From assembly GCA_035627375.1 (NCBI GenBank), contig DASPLX010000039.1, positions 12,935 through 76,934 on the forward strand: a stretch of 64,000 nt of DNA. The letters are read 5' to 3'. The first letter of the stretch is position 1; each line of letters opens with the position of its first letter. Below are positions 8,685-17,037 of this stretch, one piece after another. Made by a program: the position numbers and the translations under genes. This DNA comes from DASPLX01 sp035627375. Its GTDB lineage: Bacteria > Pseudomonadota > Gammaproteobacteria > Burkholderiales > Burkholderiaceae_D. The notes under the pieces were generated by a model. The model made no database searches and was not told the DNA's origin. It saw only the letters and a program-made list of their open reading frames with translations.

Positions 8685-9113
8685 TCAATGGTCCGGGATG
8701 ACCATGTCCATCACGAGTTTCCAGTCGCCGTCCACCCACACATCGATGGTCGTGACCGTCGCCGTGACGCCGGCACCGATGCTATGCATCAAGGCCTGCT
8801 GCCTCTCGCGTATCCTTTGCCTGTCCTTGAACAACTGGCCCTTGCCGGTCAGCAGGACGGCGTGGTCCGAGAAAATGGCGGCATCGCCCTTCTCCCACTC
8901 CGTCTTCCACTGCGCGCTGCCGCGCTCGATCGCGGCTCTCGCCTGCGCCAGCAGGGCAGCGGAATCGGGGCGGTCCTGCGCGAAGGCGGCGCATGGTCGA
9001 TCAAGCATGCCGAAATATCGACGCTCGGCCGCTATCATGATTTTGCCGATGTTTTTGCCGATCTCGCCCGCGACTTCGGATAAGATCGGGGAGACCGGAC
9101 AACGCCGCTCCAT
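8685..9113 (-). CDS. NTF2-like / DUF4440-type small protein
   Basis: A protein of up to 142 residues whose C-terminal part looks like a SnoaL/DUF4440 fold: AIERGSAQWKTEWEKGDAAIFSDHAVLL, RERQQALMHSIG, and a final VWVDGDWKLVMDM strand pair. Family members include small enzymes and ligand-binding proteins; function is not assignable. The start is uncertain: 9113 is the longest, and 9038 (MIAAERR) would give 117 residues; neither has a strong ribosome site. An opposite-strand reading frame over the same span lacks any recognisable fold. Confidence 0.55.
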   Translation of the reverse strand: MERRCPVSPILSEVAGEIGKNIGKIMIAAERRYFGMLDRPCAAFAQDRPDSAALLAQARAAIERGSAQWKTEWEKGDAAIFSDHAVLLTGKGQLFKDRQRIRERQQALMHSIGAGVTATVTTIDVWVDGDWKLVMDMVIPDH

Positions 9114-9146
9114 ACGACGCCGGGCCGAATCGGGCTGAATTCTTGC

Positions 9147-10796
9147 ATGGATTTTTCGACCACTTCACGCGGCTGGCGACCTGCCGGACGAGTTCGCGAA
9201 CGTCTCGTCATCGGGTTGACGCTGTCGCTGCTCGCGCACGGATTCATCCTGTCGCTCGAGTTCGGCATGCCGGGGCTCGGCTTGCCGGACCTCGCGGCGC
9301 CGTGGAAGGAACGCCGCGCCCAATCGCAGGACTTGCATGTCGTCCTCGCGCCGGCCGCGCCGCCGATACCGGCTTCACCGCCGGCCGAACCATCCGCTCC
9401 CGACTACCTGGCGGCGGCGCCAGCCGCTGTTCCGGACAAGACGCTCAAGGCTCTCCCTCCCCGGCCGCGGCCGGCACCGAAGCCGGAGCCCGCCAAGCGC
9501 AAGTCCGTCGCCGTCAAGCCGCCGAAATCCTTTCCACCGCAAGCCAAGTCGCAACCGAAACTCATCACGCAGACCGAGCCGCGCAGCGAAGCCTTCGCCG
9601 TGACGCCGCCGGATCCCGAGCTCCCGGCGCAATCCGTGACTTCGAAAACCGAGGCGCAGGAACCGCCGACCGCAGTCGCCGAAGTGCCTGCGCCGGAACC
9701 GGTGCCCGCGGAAGCGGCCGCGCCCACGCCGCCGGCAGCGCAACGCGAGCAGGAGCGTCTCGAAGAGGAAACCGCGCAGCGCGAAGCGGAACAGCGGGCG
9801 CAGGAAGCCGAAGCCCGGAAACTGGCGGAGGAAAGCGCGAAGCGCCAGGCGCAAGAGCAAGCGCTGGAGGCGCAGCGTCAAGCGGAACAAGACGCAAAAG
9901 AGGCAAGGCAGCGGGAAGCGGCGCTCGCCCTCCAGCGCGAGCAAGAGGCGGCGCGCAAGCACGAGCAGGAAGCCGCCGCGCGACGCGCGCGGGAACTCGA
10001 AGAGCAACGCCTGGCGGACCTGCGGAAGCAGGAAGAAGAAAGAGCGCGCCGGGAACGGGAGCGCGAACTCGAAGCGCACAGGCAAGAGGAGGAAGCGGCC
10101 CGGCAAAGACAGGCCGATGAATTGGCCCGGCGAAAACAAGAAGAAGAGCTCGCCGCCCGGGCACGCGAACAGGAGTTCGCACGCCAGCGTGCCGAGGCCG
10201 CCGCCGCGCAGCAACGCGAACGCGACCGGATCGCCGAAGAGAATGCACGCGCTGCCGCAGCCGCCGCGGCAGCGGCCGCCAGGCAAGGCGCCGCCGACGG
10301 GCGGCAGGGAGGCGCCGCGCCGTTGCCGCGCGACCTGTTTGGCGGAGGCATCGCATCGCGCGCGCTCGAGCTGGCTCGCCGTCCCGACCTATTGCGCCCG
10401 GAACCGCAGCGCCCGGCAAACGATGCGGAACGTTCGTCGCGGCGTTCGGTATTCGGCAGCCTCGACCGCGATGTCGGTCTGGCGATGTATATCAAGAGCT
10501 GGACATTGAAGATCGAGCGCAACGGCAGCTTGAATTATTCGCAAGCCTCGAAGGAAAGGGCGCGCGGCGATCCTGTCGTGACGGTCGCGATCCGCAGCGA
10601 CGGCAGCGTCGAGGATGTGGTCATCAATCGTTCGAGCGGCCGCGCCGAGCTCGACGAGGCGGTGCGCCGCATCGTCAGGCTGAATGCGCGCTACGCGGTG
10701 TTTCCGCCGGAATTGGCGCGCAAATACGATGTCATCGAAATCCGGCGCCTCTGGAATTTCGACGAGACGCTGAGGCTGATGGAAGAAATCCGCTGA
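9147..10796 (+). CDS. TonB/TolA-like periplasm-spanning energy transducer
   Basis: A 549-residue protein built like TonB/TolA: a cytoplasmic N-terminus, one membrane anchor (about residues 20-38, with SLLAH, His31), a Pro/Lys-rich stretch (about 60-200), a long Glu/Arg/Ala/Gln-rich predicted helix (about 200-380) and a C-terminal TonB domain (about 440-549: VVTVAIRSDGSVEDVVINRSSG, then AVRRIVRLNARYAVFP). The helical middle resembles TolA and the end resembles TonB. No exbB/exbD or tolQR is adjacent. It could energise outer-membrane receptors such as the one at 52094, but that link is only inference. Confidence 0.8.
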   Translation: MDFSTTSRGWRPAGRVRERLVIGLTLSLLAHGFILSLEFGMPGLGLPDLAAPWKERRAQSQDLHVVLAPAAPPIPASPPAEPSAPDYLAAAPAAVPDKTLKALPPRPRPAPKPEPAKRKSVAVKPPKSFPPQAKSQPKLITQTEPRSEAFAVTPPDPELPAQSVTSKTEAQEPPTAVAEVPAPEPVPAEAAAPTPPAAQREQERLEEETAQREAEQRAQEAEARKLAEESAKRQAQEQALEAQRQAEQDAKEARQREAALALQREQEAARKHEQEAAARRARELEEQRLADLRKQEEERARRERERELEAHRQEEEAARQRQADELARRKQEEELAARAREQEFARQRAEAAAAQQRERDRIAEENARAAAAAAAAAARQGAADGRQGGAAPLPRDLFGGGIASRALELARRPDLLRPEPQRPANDAERSSRRSVFGSLDRDVGLAMYIKSWTLKIERNGSLNYSQASKERARGDPVVTVAIRSDGSVEDVVINRSSGRAELDEAVRRIVRLNARYAVFPPELARKYDVIEIRRLWNFDETLRLMEEIR

Positions 10797-10836
10797 CGCC
10801 GGCCGCCGGGGCGCGCTCAATGGAAGCGGATTCCGC

Positions 10837-11100
10837 TCAAGCCTGCCGCGCGGCTTGCGCGAGCTTGTGCACCAGCGTCTGCGGACCGGATAGCCGCAAC
10901 CCCATGTGGGATTCAGCGACCGCTTCCAGTTCGCCCTCCGGCAGCACGATCGTATAGCTGATCAATTCCTCGGAGCCGCCCAGGTCATGCGACGACAACA
11001 TCATGTAGCCGCCGCTGTAAATGACGGCCTGGCGCAGGCGCTCGACGAGTTTGCCGTCCCATTCGGCGCCGAGTTCGACGGTGGTTTGCACGGAATCCAT
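10837..11100 (-). CDS. Small hypothetical protein downstream of the FAH-type hydrolase
   Basis: An 87-residue soluble protein (MDSVQTTVELGAEWDGKLVERL at the start) of unknown family. It has no signal peptide or membrane segment. It starts 23 bases after the fumarylacetoacetate hydrolase-family gene ends and is probably the second gene of that operon. The frame stays open far upstream through the hydrolase gene, but the ATG at 11100 is the first that does not overlap it. No strong ribosome site is visible, consistent with read-through coupling. Confidence 0.6.
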   Translation of the reverse strand: MDSVQTTVELGAEWDGKLVERLRQAVIYSGGYMMLSSHDLGGSEELISYTIVLPEGELEAVAESHMGLRLSGPQTLVHKLAQAARQA

Positions 11101-11123
11101 TGTGAAATATGCCGGTCTTGTGT

Positions 11124-12119
11124 TTAACGAGCTGTCTTGGCCGCAGGCGCCACCTGCTGGTGGATGGCTCCGAAAATCGACTTGCCGTTGGCATCCAGCA
11201 TCTCGATGCGAATCGTGTCGCCGAACTTCATGAACGGGGTCTTGGCTTCGCCGTCGGCGATCGTTTCGAGGCAGCGCTTTTCCGCGATGCATGCATAGCC
11301 CTTCTTGGCATCCTTGTTCGAGATCGTGCCCGAGCCGACGATGGTGCCGGCGCGCGCGTTGCGCGTCTTGGCAAGATGAGCGATCAACTGCGGAAAATTG
11401 AAGACCATGTCGGCCCCGGCATTCGGCTGGCCGACCAATGCGCCGTTCCAGGTCACGCGCAGCGGCAGATGCACCTTGCCGTTGTCCCAGGCGCCGGCGA
11501 GCTCGTCGGGGGTAACCGCCACCGGCGAAAAGCTCGACGCCGGCTTGGACTGGAAAAAGCCGAAGCCCTTCGCCAGTTCGGCGGGAATCAGGTTGCGCAG
11601 CGAAACATCGTTGACCAGCATCAGCAGCTTGATATGGGATAGCGCATCGTCGGCGTCCGTGCCCATCGGCACGTCGTCGGTCACCACGGCGACCTCGCCC
11701 TCGAAGTCGATGCCCCATTCCTCGGAGGCCAGAACGATGTCGTCCGTCGGACCGATGAAATCGTCGCTGCCGCCCTGGTACATCAGCGGATCGTGCCAGA
11801 ACGACTCCGGCATCTCCGCGTTGCGCGCGCGGCGCACGAGTTCCACATGGTTGACATAGGCAGAGCCGTCGGCCCACTGATAGGCGCGCGGCAGGGGCGC
11901 CATGCATTGCCGCGGTTCGAAATCGAAAGCGCGATGCGCGCGGCCGGCATTCAATTCTTCATACAGGCGTTCGAGTTGCGGGGCGATGAATTGCCAATCG
12001 TCGAGCGCGCGCTGCAGCGTCGGCGCAACGCCGTCGGCCATGACCGCCGTCTTGAGATCGCGCGAAACAACCGCCAGCGCACCGTCGCGGGTGCCGTCCT
12101 TGAGAGTCGCCAGTTTCAT
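11124..12119 (-). CDS. Fumarylacetoacetate hydrolase family protein
   Basis: A 331-residue enzyme of the FAH family, which cleaves C-C bonds in acylpyruvates or related diketo acids of aromatic breakdown. The GIDFEGEVAVV segment carries the metal-binding Glu pair, with RNAEMPESFW..PLMYQG and GSGTISNKD in the expected order. The N-terminal ~110 residues match the extra domain of the larger fumarylacetoacetase-like members. No homogentisate or gentisate gene lies nearby, so the substrate is unknown. A small gene follows 23 bases later. Confidence 0.88.
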   Translation of the reverse strand: MKLATLKDGTRDGALAVVSRDLKTAVMADGVAPTLQRALDDWQFIAPQLERLYEELNAGRAHRAFDFEPRQCMAPLPRAYQWADGSAYVNHVELVRRARNAEMPESFWHDPLMYQGGSDDFIGPTDDIVLASEEWGIDFEGEVAVVTDDVPMGTDADDALSHIKLLMLVNDVSLRNLIPAELAKGFGFFQSKPASSFSPVAVTPDELAGAWDNGKVHLPLRVTWNGALVGQPNAGADMVFNFPQLIAHLAKTRNARAGTIVGSGTISNKDAKKGYACIAEKRCLETIADGEAKTPFMKFGDTIRIEMLDANGKSIFGAIHQQVAPAAKTAR

Positions 12120-12193
12120 TCACTGCCCCGGGAAAGAAAAAACATTGTTATTTTACAGCGACCACGGGAGCGGATTCCTTTCGGAACGGGAAA

Positions 12194-13135
12194 TCACAAT
12201 TCGTAGGTATCCTTGTCCCCGCTCATCACCTGGTCGATCAGCTTGCGATTGAGGGTCGGCGCCATCAACTCGATGAACGTATAGACATAGCTGCGCAAGT
12301 ACGCGCCTTGCTTCATCGCTACGCGCGAAACATTGGTGCCGAACAAGTGGCCGACCGAGATGGCGCGCAGGTTCTTGTCGCGCTCCGCGTCGAAGGCCAT
12401 ACCGGCGATGATGCCGACGCCCAGGCCGAGTTCGACATAAGTCTTGATCACATCGGCATCGATGGCTTCCAGCAAGACGTCCGGTTTCAGTTCGCGCAGC
12501 TGGAATGCCTGGTCGATCTTGGCGCGGCCGGCGAACGCGGCGTCATAGGTGATCAGCGGGTATTCCGCGATCTCTTCCAAGGTCACGGTCTTGGATTTCA
12601 GCAGGGGATGCTCGGGGGGCACGACCATCACGTGCTCCCATTGATAACAGGGAATCGACACCAGCCCTTCTATGTTGGCGATCGATTCGGTGGCGATCGC
12701 AAGGTCCGCCTGGTCTTTCAATACCATTTCGGCGACCTGCTTGGGATTGCCTTGCAATAACGACAAGCGGACTTTCGGATATTTCTGGGTAAACGCATGA
12801 ACCACCTTGGGCAACGCGTAACGTGCCTGGGTATGGGTGGTGGCGATCACGAAGCTGCCGGTGTCTTGCGCGGCGAATTCCTTGCCGATGCGCTTCAGGC
12901 CGTCGATTTCTTGCATGATCAGCTCGACCGACTTCAGGACCGCGCGCCCCGGCTCGGTCAAGCCGCGGATGCGCTTGCCGTGGCGCGTGAAGATATCGAT
13001 CCCGAGCTCCTCCTCCAGCTCGATGATCGCTTTTGATACGCCCGGCTGAGAGGTATACAACGCCTTCGCCGCCTCGGTCAGGTTGAAGTTCTGCCGGACC
13101 GCCTCACGCACAAAGCGCAATTGATGTAGATTCAT
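12194..13135 (-). CDS. cysB: CysB-family LysR transcriptional regulator
   Basis: A 313-residue LysR-type activator. The winged helix-turn-helix occupies residues 1-60 (FNLTEAAKALYTSQPGVSKAI) and the effector domain follows (GSFVIATTHTQARYALPKVV; QWEHVMVVPPEHPLL; PLITYDAAFAGR), a signature of CysB/Cbl. In enterobacteria CysB senses N-acetylserine and sulfide status and activates sulfate-assimilation genes. Here it is divergent from the tauE-like gene and the cysI-cysN block across a 129-base AT-rich spacer, so it is the likely regulator of that block. Confidence 0.93.
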   Translation of the reverse strand: MNLHQLRFVREAVRQNFNLTEAAKALYTSQPGVSKAIIELEEELGIDIFTRHGKRIRGLTEPGRAVLKSVELIMQEIDGLKRIGKEFAAQDTGSFVIATTHTQARYALPKVVHAFTQKYPKVRLSLLQGNPKQVAEMVLKDQADLAIATESIANIEGLVSIPCYQWEHVMVVPPEHPLLKSKTVTLEEIAEYPLITYDAAFAGRAKIDQAFQLRELKPDVLLEAIDADVIKTYVELGLGVGIIAGMAFDAERDKNLRAISVGHLFGTNVSRVAMKQGAYLRSYVYTFIELMAPTLNRKLIDQVMSGDKDTYEL

Positions 13136-13264
13136 GGTTTTGTCTTATTTGCAATGGTTTCGCGCACTTGCATATGCCGAAAGCACATATAAGCAAATAA
13201 ATACTATGTAGTTTGGAATAAAGCACAAGTTTATTACGATTCAAAATCATTCGCGCGAGGTGAT
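13136..13264. promoter_or_regulatory. Divergent regulatory region between cysB and the sulfur operon
   Basis: This 129-base spacer is much more AT-rich than the flanking genes (for example AAATAAATACTATGTAG at 13196-13212 and GGAATAAAG at 13216-13224). It must carry the cysB promoter and the promoter of the tauE-cysI direction, and CysB-binding sites would be expected. CysB sites are too loosely defined for me to name an exact operator. Confidence 0.5.
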
Positions 13265-14038
13265 ATGACCCTGACTTATGTTGTTTCCGGTTTTGCGGTG
13301 GGCTTGCTGGTCGGATTGACCGGCGTGGGCGGCGGTTCGCTCATGACGCCGCTGCTGACCCTCCTGTTCGGCGTCTCCCCGACCGTCGCGGTCGGCACCG
13401 ACCTGGCCTTCGCGTCGATCACCAAGAGCGCGGGCACCATCGCGCACCGCGTACGCGGCACGGTCCACTGGGACATCGTCAAGCGCCTGTGCATCGGCGC
13501 CCTGCCGGCCGCCCTGCTGGCAACCCTCGCGCTCAAGCATTTCGGCGCACTCGACAAGCAGATCGCCCACATCATCCGTTATTCGATCGCCGGCTCGGTA
13601 TTGCTGACCGTGGTCGCCTTGCTGTGCCGCGGCCGCATGCTGGACTGGATCACCCGCCATCCCGAAAAGCAACTGCAAGGCGCCAAGCTCGCCGCGATGA
13701 CCATCATTGCCGGCGCCCTGCTCGGCACGCTGGTCACGATCTCCTCGATCGGCGCCGGCGCCATCGGCGCCACGCTGATCGTGCTGCTCTATCCGCGCCT
13801 GTCGCCGGCCGAGATCGCCGGCACCGACATCGCCTATGCCGTGCCGCTGACCGCCATCGCGGCGGCCGGCCACTGGTATCTCGGCTCGATCAACTGGGAA
13901 TTGCTGGCCATGCTGCTGATCGGCTCGGTGCCGGGCATCACGCTCGGCTCGCTGGCCGCCCGCGCGGTGCCGGAAAAGATCCTGCGCGGCTTGCTGGCCA
14001 CTGCCCTCACCGGGGTGGCGGCGAAAATGGTTTTCTAG
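13265..14038 (+). CDS. TauE/SafE-family sulfite/sulfonate exporter-like membrane protein
   Basis: A 257-residue polytopic membrane protein with about seven to eight helices. LLVGLTGVGGGSLMTPLL near residue 12 and the second copy GALLGTLVTISSIGAGAIGATL near residue 155 are the paired motifs of the TauE/SafE (DUF81) family. These carriers move organosulfur anions, sulfite or thiosulfate. Its place as first gene ahead of cysI, and opposite cysB, fits export or balancing of sulfite during assimilation. The direction of transport is not provable from sequence. Confidence 0.88.
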   Translation: MTLTYVVSGFAVGLLVGLTGVGGGSLMTPLLTLLFGVSPTVAVGTDLAFASITKSAGTIAHRVRGTVHWDIVKRLCIGALPAALLATLALKHFGALDKQIAHIIRYSIAGSVLLTVVALLCRGRMLDWITRHPEKQLQGAKLAAMTIIAGALLGTLVTISSIGAGAIGATLIVLLYPRLSPAEIAGTDIAYAVPLTAIAAAGHWYLGSINWELLAMLLIGSVPGITLGSLAARAVPEKILRGLLATALTGVAAKMVF

Positions 14039-14086
14039 GCTGGCCCGCTATCCCGATTTCGCATTCAATAACCATCAGGCTCAGAC

Positions 14087-15781
14087 ATGTATCGTTACGA
14101 TCAATACGACCACTTAATCGTCAAGGAGCGCGTCGCCCAATATCGCGACCAGGTGCGGCGCCGCATCGCGGACGAATTGACCGAAGACGAATTTCGCCCC
14201 CTGCGCTTGCAGAACGGCCTCTACATGCAACGCCACGCGTACATGTTGCGCGTGGCCGTGCCGTACGGCCTGCTGTCGACGAAGCAGCTGCGCATGTTCG
14301 CGCACATCGCCCGCACCTACGACCGCGGCTACGGCCATTTCACGACCCGCCAGAACATCCAGTACAACTGGATCCGTCTGGAAGACACACCCGACATTCT
14401 CGCGCACCTGGCCTCGGTCGAGATGCATGCGATCCAGACCTCGGGCAATTGCGTACGCAACATCACGTCCGACCAGTACGCCGGCGTCGCGCCGGACGAG
14501 ATCATCGATCCGCGTCCGTGGTGCGAAATCCTGCGCCAGTGGTCGACCTTCCATCCGGAATTCGCCTACCTGCCGCGCAAGTTCAAGATCGCGATCAACG
14601 GCGCCCTGGAAGACCGCGCCGCCATCGGGATGCACGACATCGGTCTGACCGTCGTGCGCAACGAGCACGGCGAGACCGGCTTCCGCGTGCTGGTGGGAGG
14701 CGGCCTCGGCCGCACGCCGATCATCGGCAGCGTGATCCGCGAATTCCTGCCCTGGCAGCACATGCTGACCTATATCGAAGCGATCCTGCGCGTCTACAAC
14801 CAGTACGGCCGGCGCGACAACATGTACAAGGCGCGCATCAAGATCCTGCTGAAGGCGCTCGGCGTCGAGGAATTCGCGCGCCAGGTGGAAGAAGAATGGG
14901 CCGACATCAAGGACGGCCCCAGCACGCTGACCCGGGAAGAGCTCGACCGCGTCGCCGCCTACTTCGTGCCGCCGCCCTATGAAACGCTGCCGGCGACCGA
15001 CCCGGCCGTCGAACAGCACAAGAACGAGAACAAGGCCTTCGGCAACTGGATCAAGCGCAACGTGCGCGCCCACAAGGTGCCGGGCTATGCTTCCGTCACC
15101 TTGTCGCTGAAGAAGACCGGCGTGCCGCCGGGCGACGCCACCGCGCAGCAGATGGATTTCGTGGCCGACCTGGCCGACCGCTACAGCTTCGGCGAACTGC
15201 GCGTCACGCACGAGCAGAACCTGGTGCTGGCCGACGTCAAGCAATCGGACCTGTTCGCGCTCTGGAAAGAAGCCAAGGAACAAGGCCTCGCCACGCCGAA
15301 CATCGGTTTCCTGACCGACATCGTATGCTGCCCGGGCGGCGACTTCTGCTCGCTCGCGAACGCGAAATCGATCCCGATCGCGGCCGCGATCGCCGAGCGT
15401 TTCGACGATCTCGACTTCCAGTACGACATCGGCGAGATCGACCTGAACATCTCGGGCTGCATCAACGCCTGCGGCCATCATCACATCGGCAACATCGGCA
15501 TTCTCGGCGTCGACAAGGACGGCGCGGAGTGGTACCAGGTGTCGCTGGGCGGCGCGCAGGGCAACGATATCTCGATCGGCAAGATCATCGGCCCTTCCTT
15601 CTCCGCGCACCAGATGCCGGAGGTGATCGCGCGCATTCTCGAGACCTACGTGCGCGAACGCACCGAAGACGAACGCTTCATCGATACGGTGCGCCGCGTC
15701 GGCATCGAACCGTTCAAGACGCATGTCTATGCGACACAGATCAAGATCGAACATCAGGTTGGAGAGGACGCCTATGCGTAA
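14087..15781 (+). CDS. cysI: Assimilatory sulfite reductase hemoprotein
   Basis: A 564-residue siroheme/4Fe-4S enzyme that reduces sulfite to sulfide. GHFTTRQNIQYNW lies in the first ferredoxin-like half. The cluster cysteines are C415-x5-C421 (CPGGDFC) and C458-x3-C462 (CINAC). No CysJ flavoprotein is encoded nearby; the next gene is a DUF934 protein that accompanies this CysI type in Pseudomonas and Burkholderiales. The DUF934 gene starts inside its last codons, so the two are translationally coupled. The electron donor is not identified here. Confidence 0.94.
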   Translation: MYRYDQYDHLIVKERVAQYRDQVRRRIADELTEDEFRPLRLQNGLYMQRHAYMLRVAVPYGLLSTKQLRMFAHIARTYDRGYGHFTTRQNIQYNWIRLEDTPDILAHLASVEMHAIQTSGNCVRNITSDQYAGVAPDEIIDPRPWCEILRQWSTFHPEFAYLPRKFKIAINGALEDRAAIGMHDIGLTVVRNEHGETGFRVLVGGGLGRTPIIGSVIREFLPWQHMLTYIEAILRVYNQYGRRDNMYKARIKILLKALGVEEFARQVEEEWADIKDGPSTLTREELDRVAAYFVPPPYETLPATDPAVEQHKNENKAFGNWIKRNVRAHKVPGYASVTLSLKKTGVPPGDATAQQMDFVADLADRYSFGELRVTHEQNLVLADVKQSDLFALWKEAKEQGLATPNIGFLTDIVCCPGGDFCSLANAKSIPIAAAIAERFDDLDFQYDIGEIDLNISGCINACGHHHIGNIGILGVDKDGAEWYQVSLGGAQGNDISIGKIIGPSFSAHQMPEVIARILETYVRERTEDERFIDTVRRVGIEPFKTHVYATQIKIEHQVGEDAYA

Positions 15782-16295
15782 CATCATCAAGGACCGCGCC
15801 GTCGTCGCCGACGACTGGACCGTAGTGCGTCTCGAGGAAGGCCAGAGCGCGGAATCGTTCGCCGTCCCGGCCGGCAAGGTCATCGTGCCGCTGGCGGTAT
15901 GGGAGGCGCGGCGCGCCGAACTGCTCGAGCGCGGCGACGTCGGCGTATTGATCGCCAGCCACGAGCGGCCGGAAGCGTTGAAGGGCGACGTCTCGCGCCT
16001 GCCGGTCATCGCCGTCGAGTTTCCGAAATTCGCCGACGGCCGGGGCTATTCGATCGCCTACAACCTGCGCGCCCGCCTCGGCTTCGCCGGCGAATTGCGC
16101 GCCATCGGCGACGTGCTGCGCGACCAGTTGTTCTACATGTCGCGCGTCGGCTTCAACGCGTTCGCGGTGCGCGCCGACCGCGACATCCACGACGCACTGA
16201 AAGGCTTGACCGATTTCTCCGAGCCGTACCAGGCGTCGTGGGACATCAAGGCGCCGCTGTTCCGCCGCGTTCCGCGTGCCGGAGCGGCGGCATGA
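15774..16295 (+). CDS. DUF934 family protein linked to sulfite reductase
   Basis: A 173-residue soluble protein of the DUF934 family (VIVPLAVWEAR; VEFPKFADGRGYSIAYNLRAR; DQLFYMSRVGFNAFAVR). The ATG at 15774 overlaps the last bases of cysI, and its TGA overlaps the ATG of cysH, so it sits tightly in the operon. The family is found beside CysI homologues lacking CysJ. A role in electron supply or assembly of sulfite reductase is often supposed, but the biochemical function is not established. Confidence 0.88.
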   Translation: MRNIIKDRAVVADDWTVVRLEEGQSAESFAVPAGKVIVPLAVWEARRAELLERGDVGVLIASHERPEALKGDVSRLPVIAVEFPKFADGRGYSIAYNLRARLGFAGELRAIGDVLRDQLFYMSRVGFNAFAVRADRDIHDALKGLTDFSEPYQASWDIKAPLFRRVPRAGAAA

Positions 16296-17032
16296 GCGAT
16301 TACGACGCATTATTGTCGAACACGAAGGCGACGCTCGAACGCATCGCGGCCGAGTTCGCCCCCGCCGTGTTCGCGTCGAGCCTGGCCGCGGAAGACATGG
16401 TCTTGACCGACCTGATCCTGCGCGCCAAGCTGCCGATCCGCATCTTCACGCTCGAGACCGGCCGCCTGCATGCCGAAACGCTGGCGATGATCGATCGCAT
16501 CCGCGCGGCCTACGGCTACGAAGTCGCGCAGTACAAGCCCGATCCGGAAGCGGTCGGCGCCTATGTGAGCAAGCACGGCTTGAACGCGTTCTACGACAGC
16601 GTCGAGCTGCGCAAGGAATGCTGCCGCATCCGCAAGGTCGAGCCGCTCAAGCGCGCCCTCGCGGGCAACAAGGCTTGGGTCACCGGCCAGCGCCGCGCCC
16701 AGTCGACGACGCGCGCCGACTTGCAGATCCAGGAGCGCGACGAAGCGCACGGCCTGGAAAAATTCAATCCGCTCGCCGATTGGTCGGAACACGATGTCTG
16801 GCGCTATGTCCGGGATCACAACGTTCCGTATAATCCTCTCCACGACAAGGGTTATCCCTCGATCGGTTGCGAACCCTGCACCCGCGCGATCCAGCCAGGC
16901 GAGGACATCCGCGCCGGACGCTGGTGGTGGGAGAACCCGGAATCCAAGGAATGCGGCCTGCATGTCGTCGACGGCAAGCTGGTCCGCATCAAGAAAGTCG
17001 ATACCAAGACTGAATCCCATACGACGACTTGA
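16292..17032 (+). CDS. cysH: Adenylylsulfate (APS) reductase, CysH family with Fe-S cluster cysteines
   Basis: A 246-residue thioredoxin-dependent reductase that makes sulfite. The paired cysteines C110-C111 (KECCRIRK) and C193-x2-C196 (GCEPC) bind a 4Fe-4S cluster and mark the APS-using branch; the catalytic Cys is C221 in ECGLH. PAPS-using enterobacterial CysH lacks the cluster. The absence of cysC in this block agrees with direct APS reduction. ATGA overlap with the DUF934 gene and a 5-base gap to cysD place it mid-operon. Confidence 0.93.
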   Translation: MSDYDALLSNTKATLERIAAEFAPAVFASSLAAEDMVLTDLILRAKLPIRIFTLETGRLHAETLAMIDRIRAAYGYEVAQYKPDPEAVGAYVSKHGLNAFYDSVELRKECCRIRKVEPLKRALAGNKAWVTGQRRAQSTTRADLQIQERDEAHGLEKFNPLADWSEHDVWRYVRDHNVPYNPLHDKGYPSIGCEPCTRAIQPGEDIRAGRWWWENPESKECGLHVVDGKLVRIKKVDTKTESHTTT

Positions 17033-17037
17033 ACAAC

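Noticed and set aside
8698..9138. A 146-codon plus-strand frame over the NTF2-like gene.
   Set aside because: No recognisable fold, whereas the minus-strand product has a DUF4440-like pattern. Confidence in the minus gene is only moderate, so this was a close call.
9143..10120. A 325-codon plus-strand frame overlapping the TonB-like gene.
   Set aside because: Low-complexity Arg/Ala/Gly translation caused by the repetitive Glu/Arg/Ala codons of the real frame.
10800..10835. AGCGGA-T-TCCGCT palindrome after the TonB-like gene as a terminator.
   Set aside because: It leaves no usable loop and has no T-tract; it is too weak to call.
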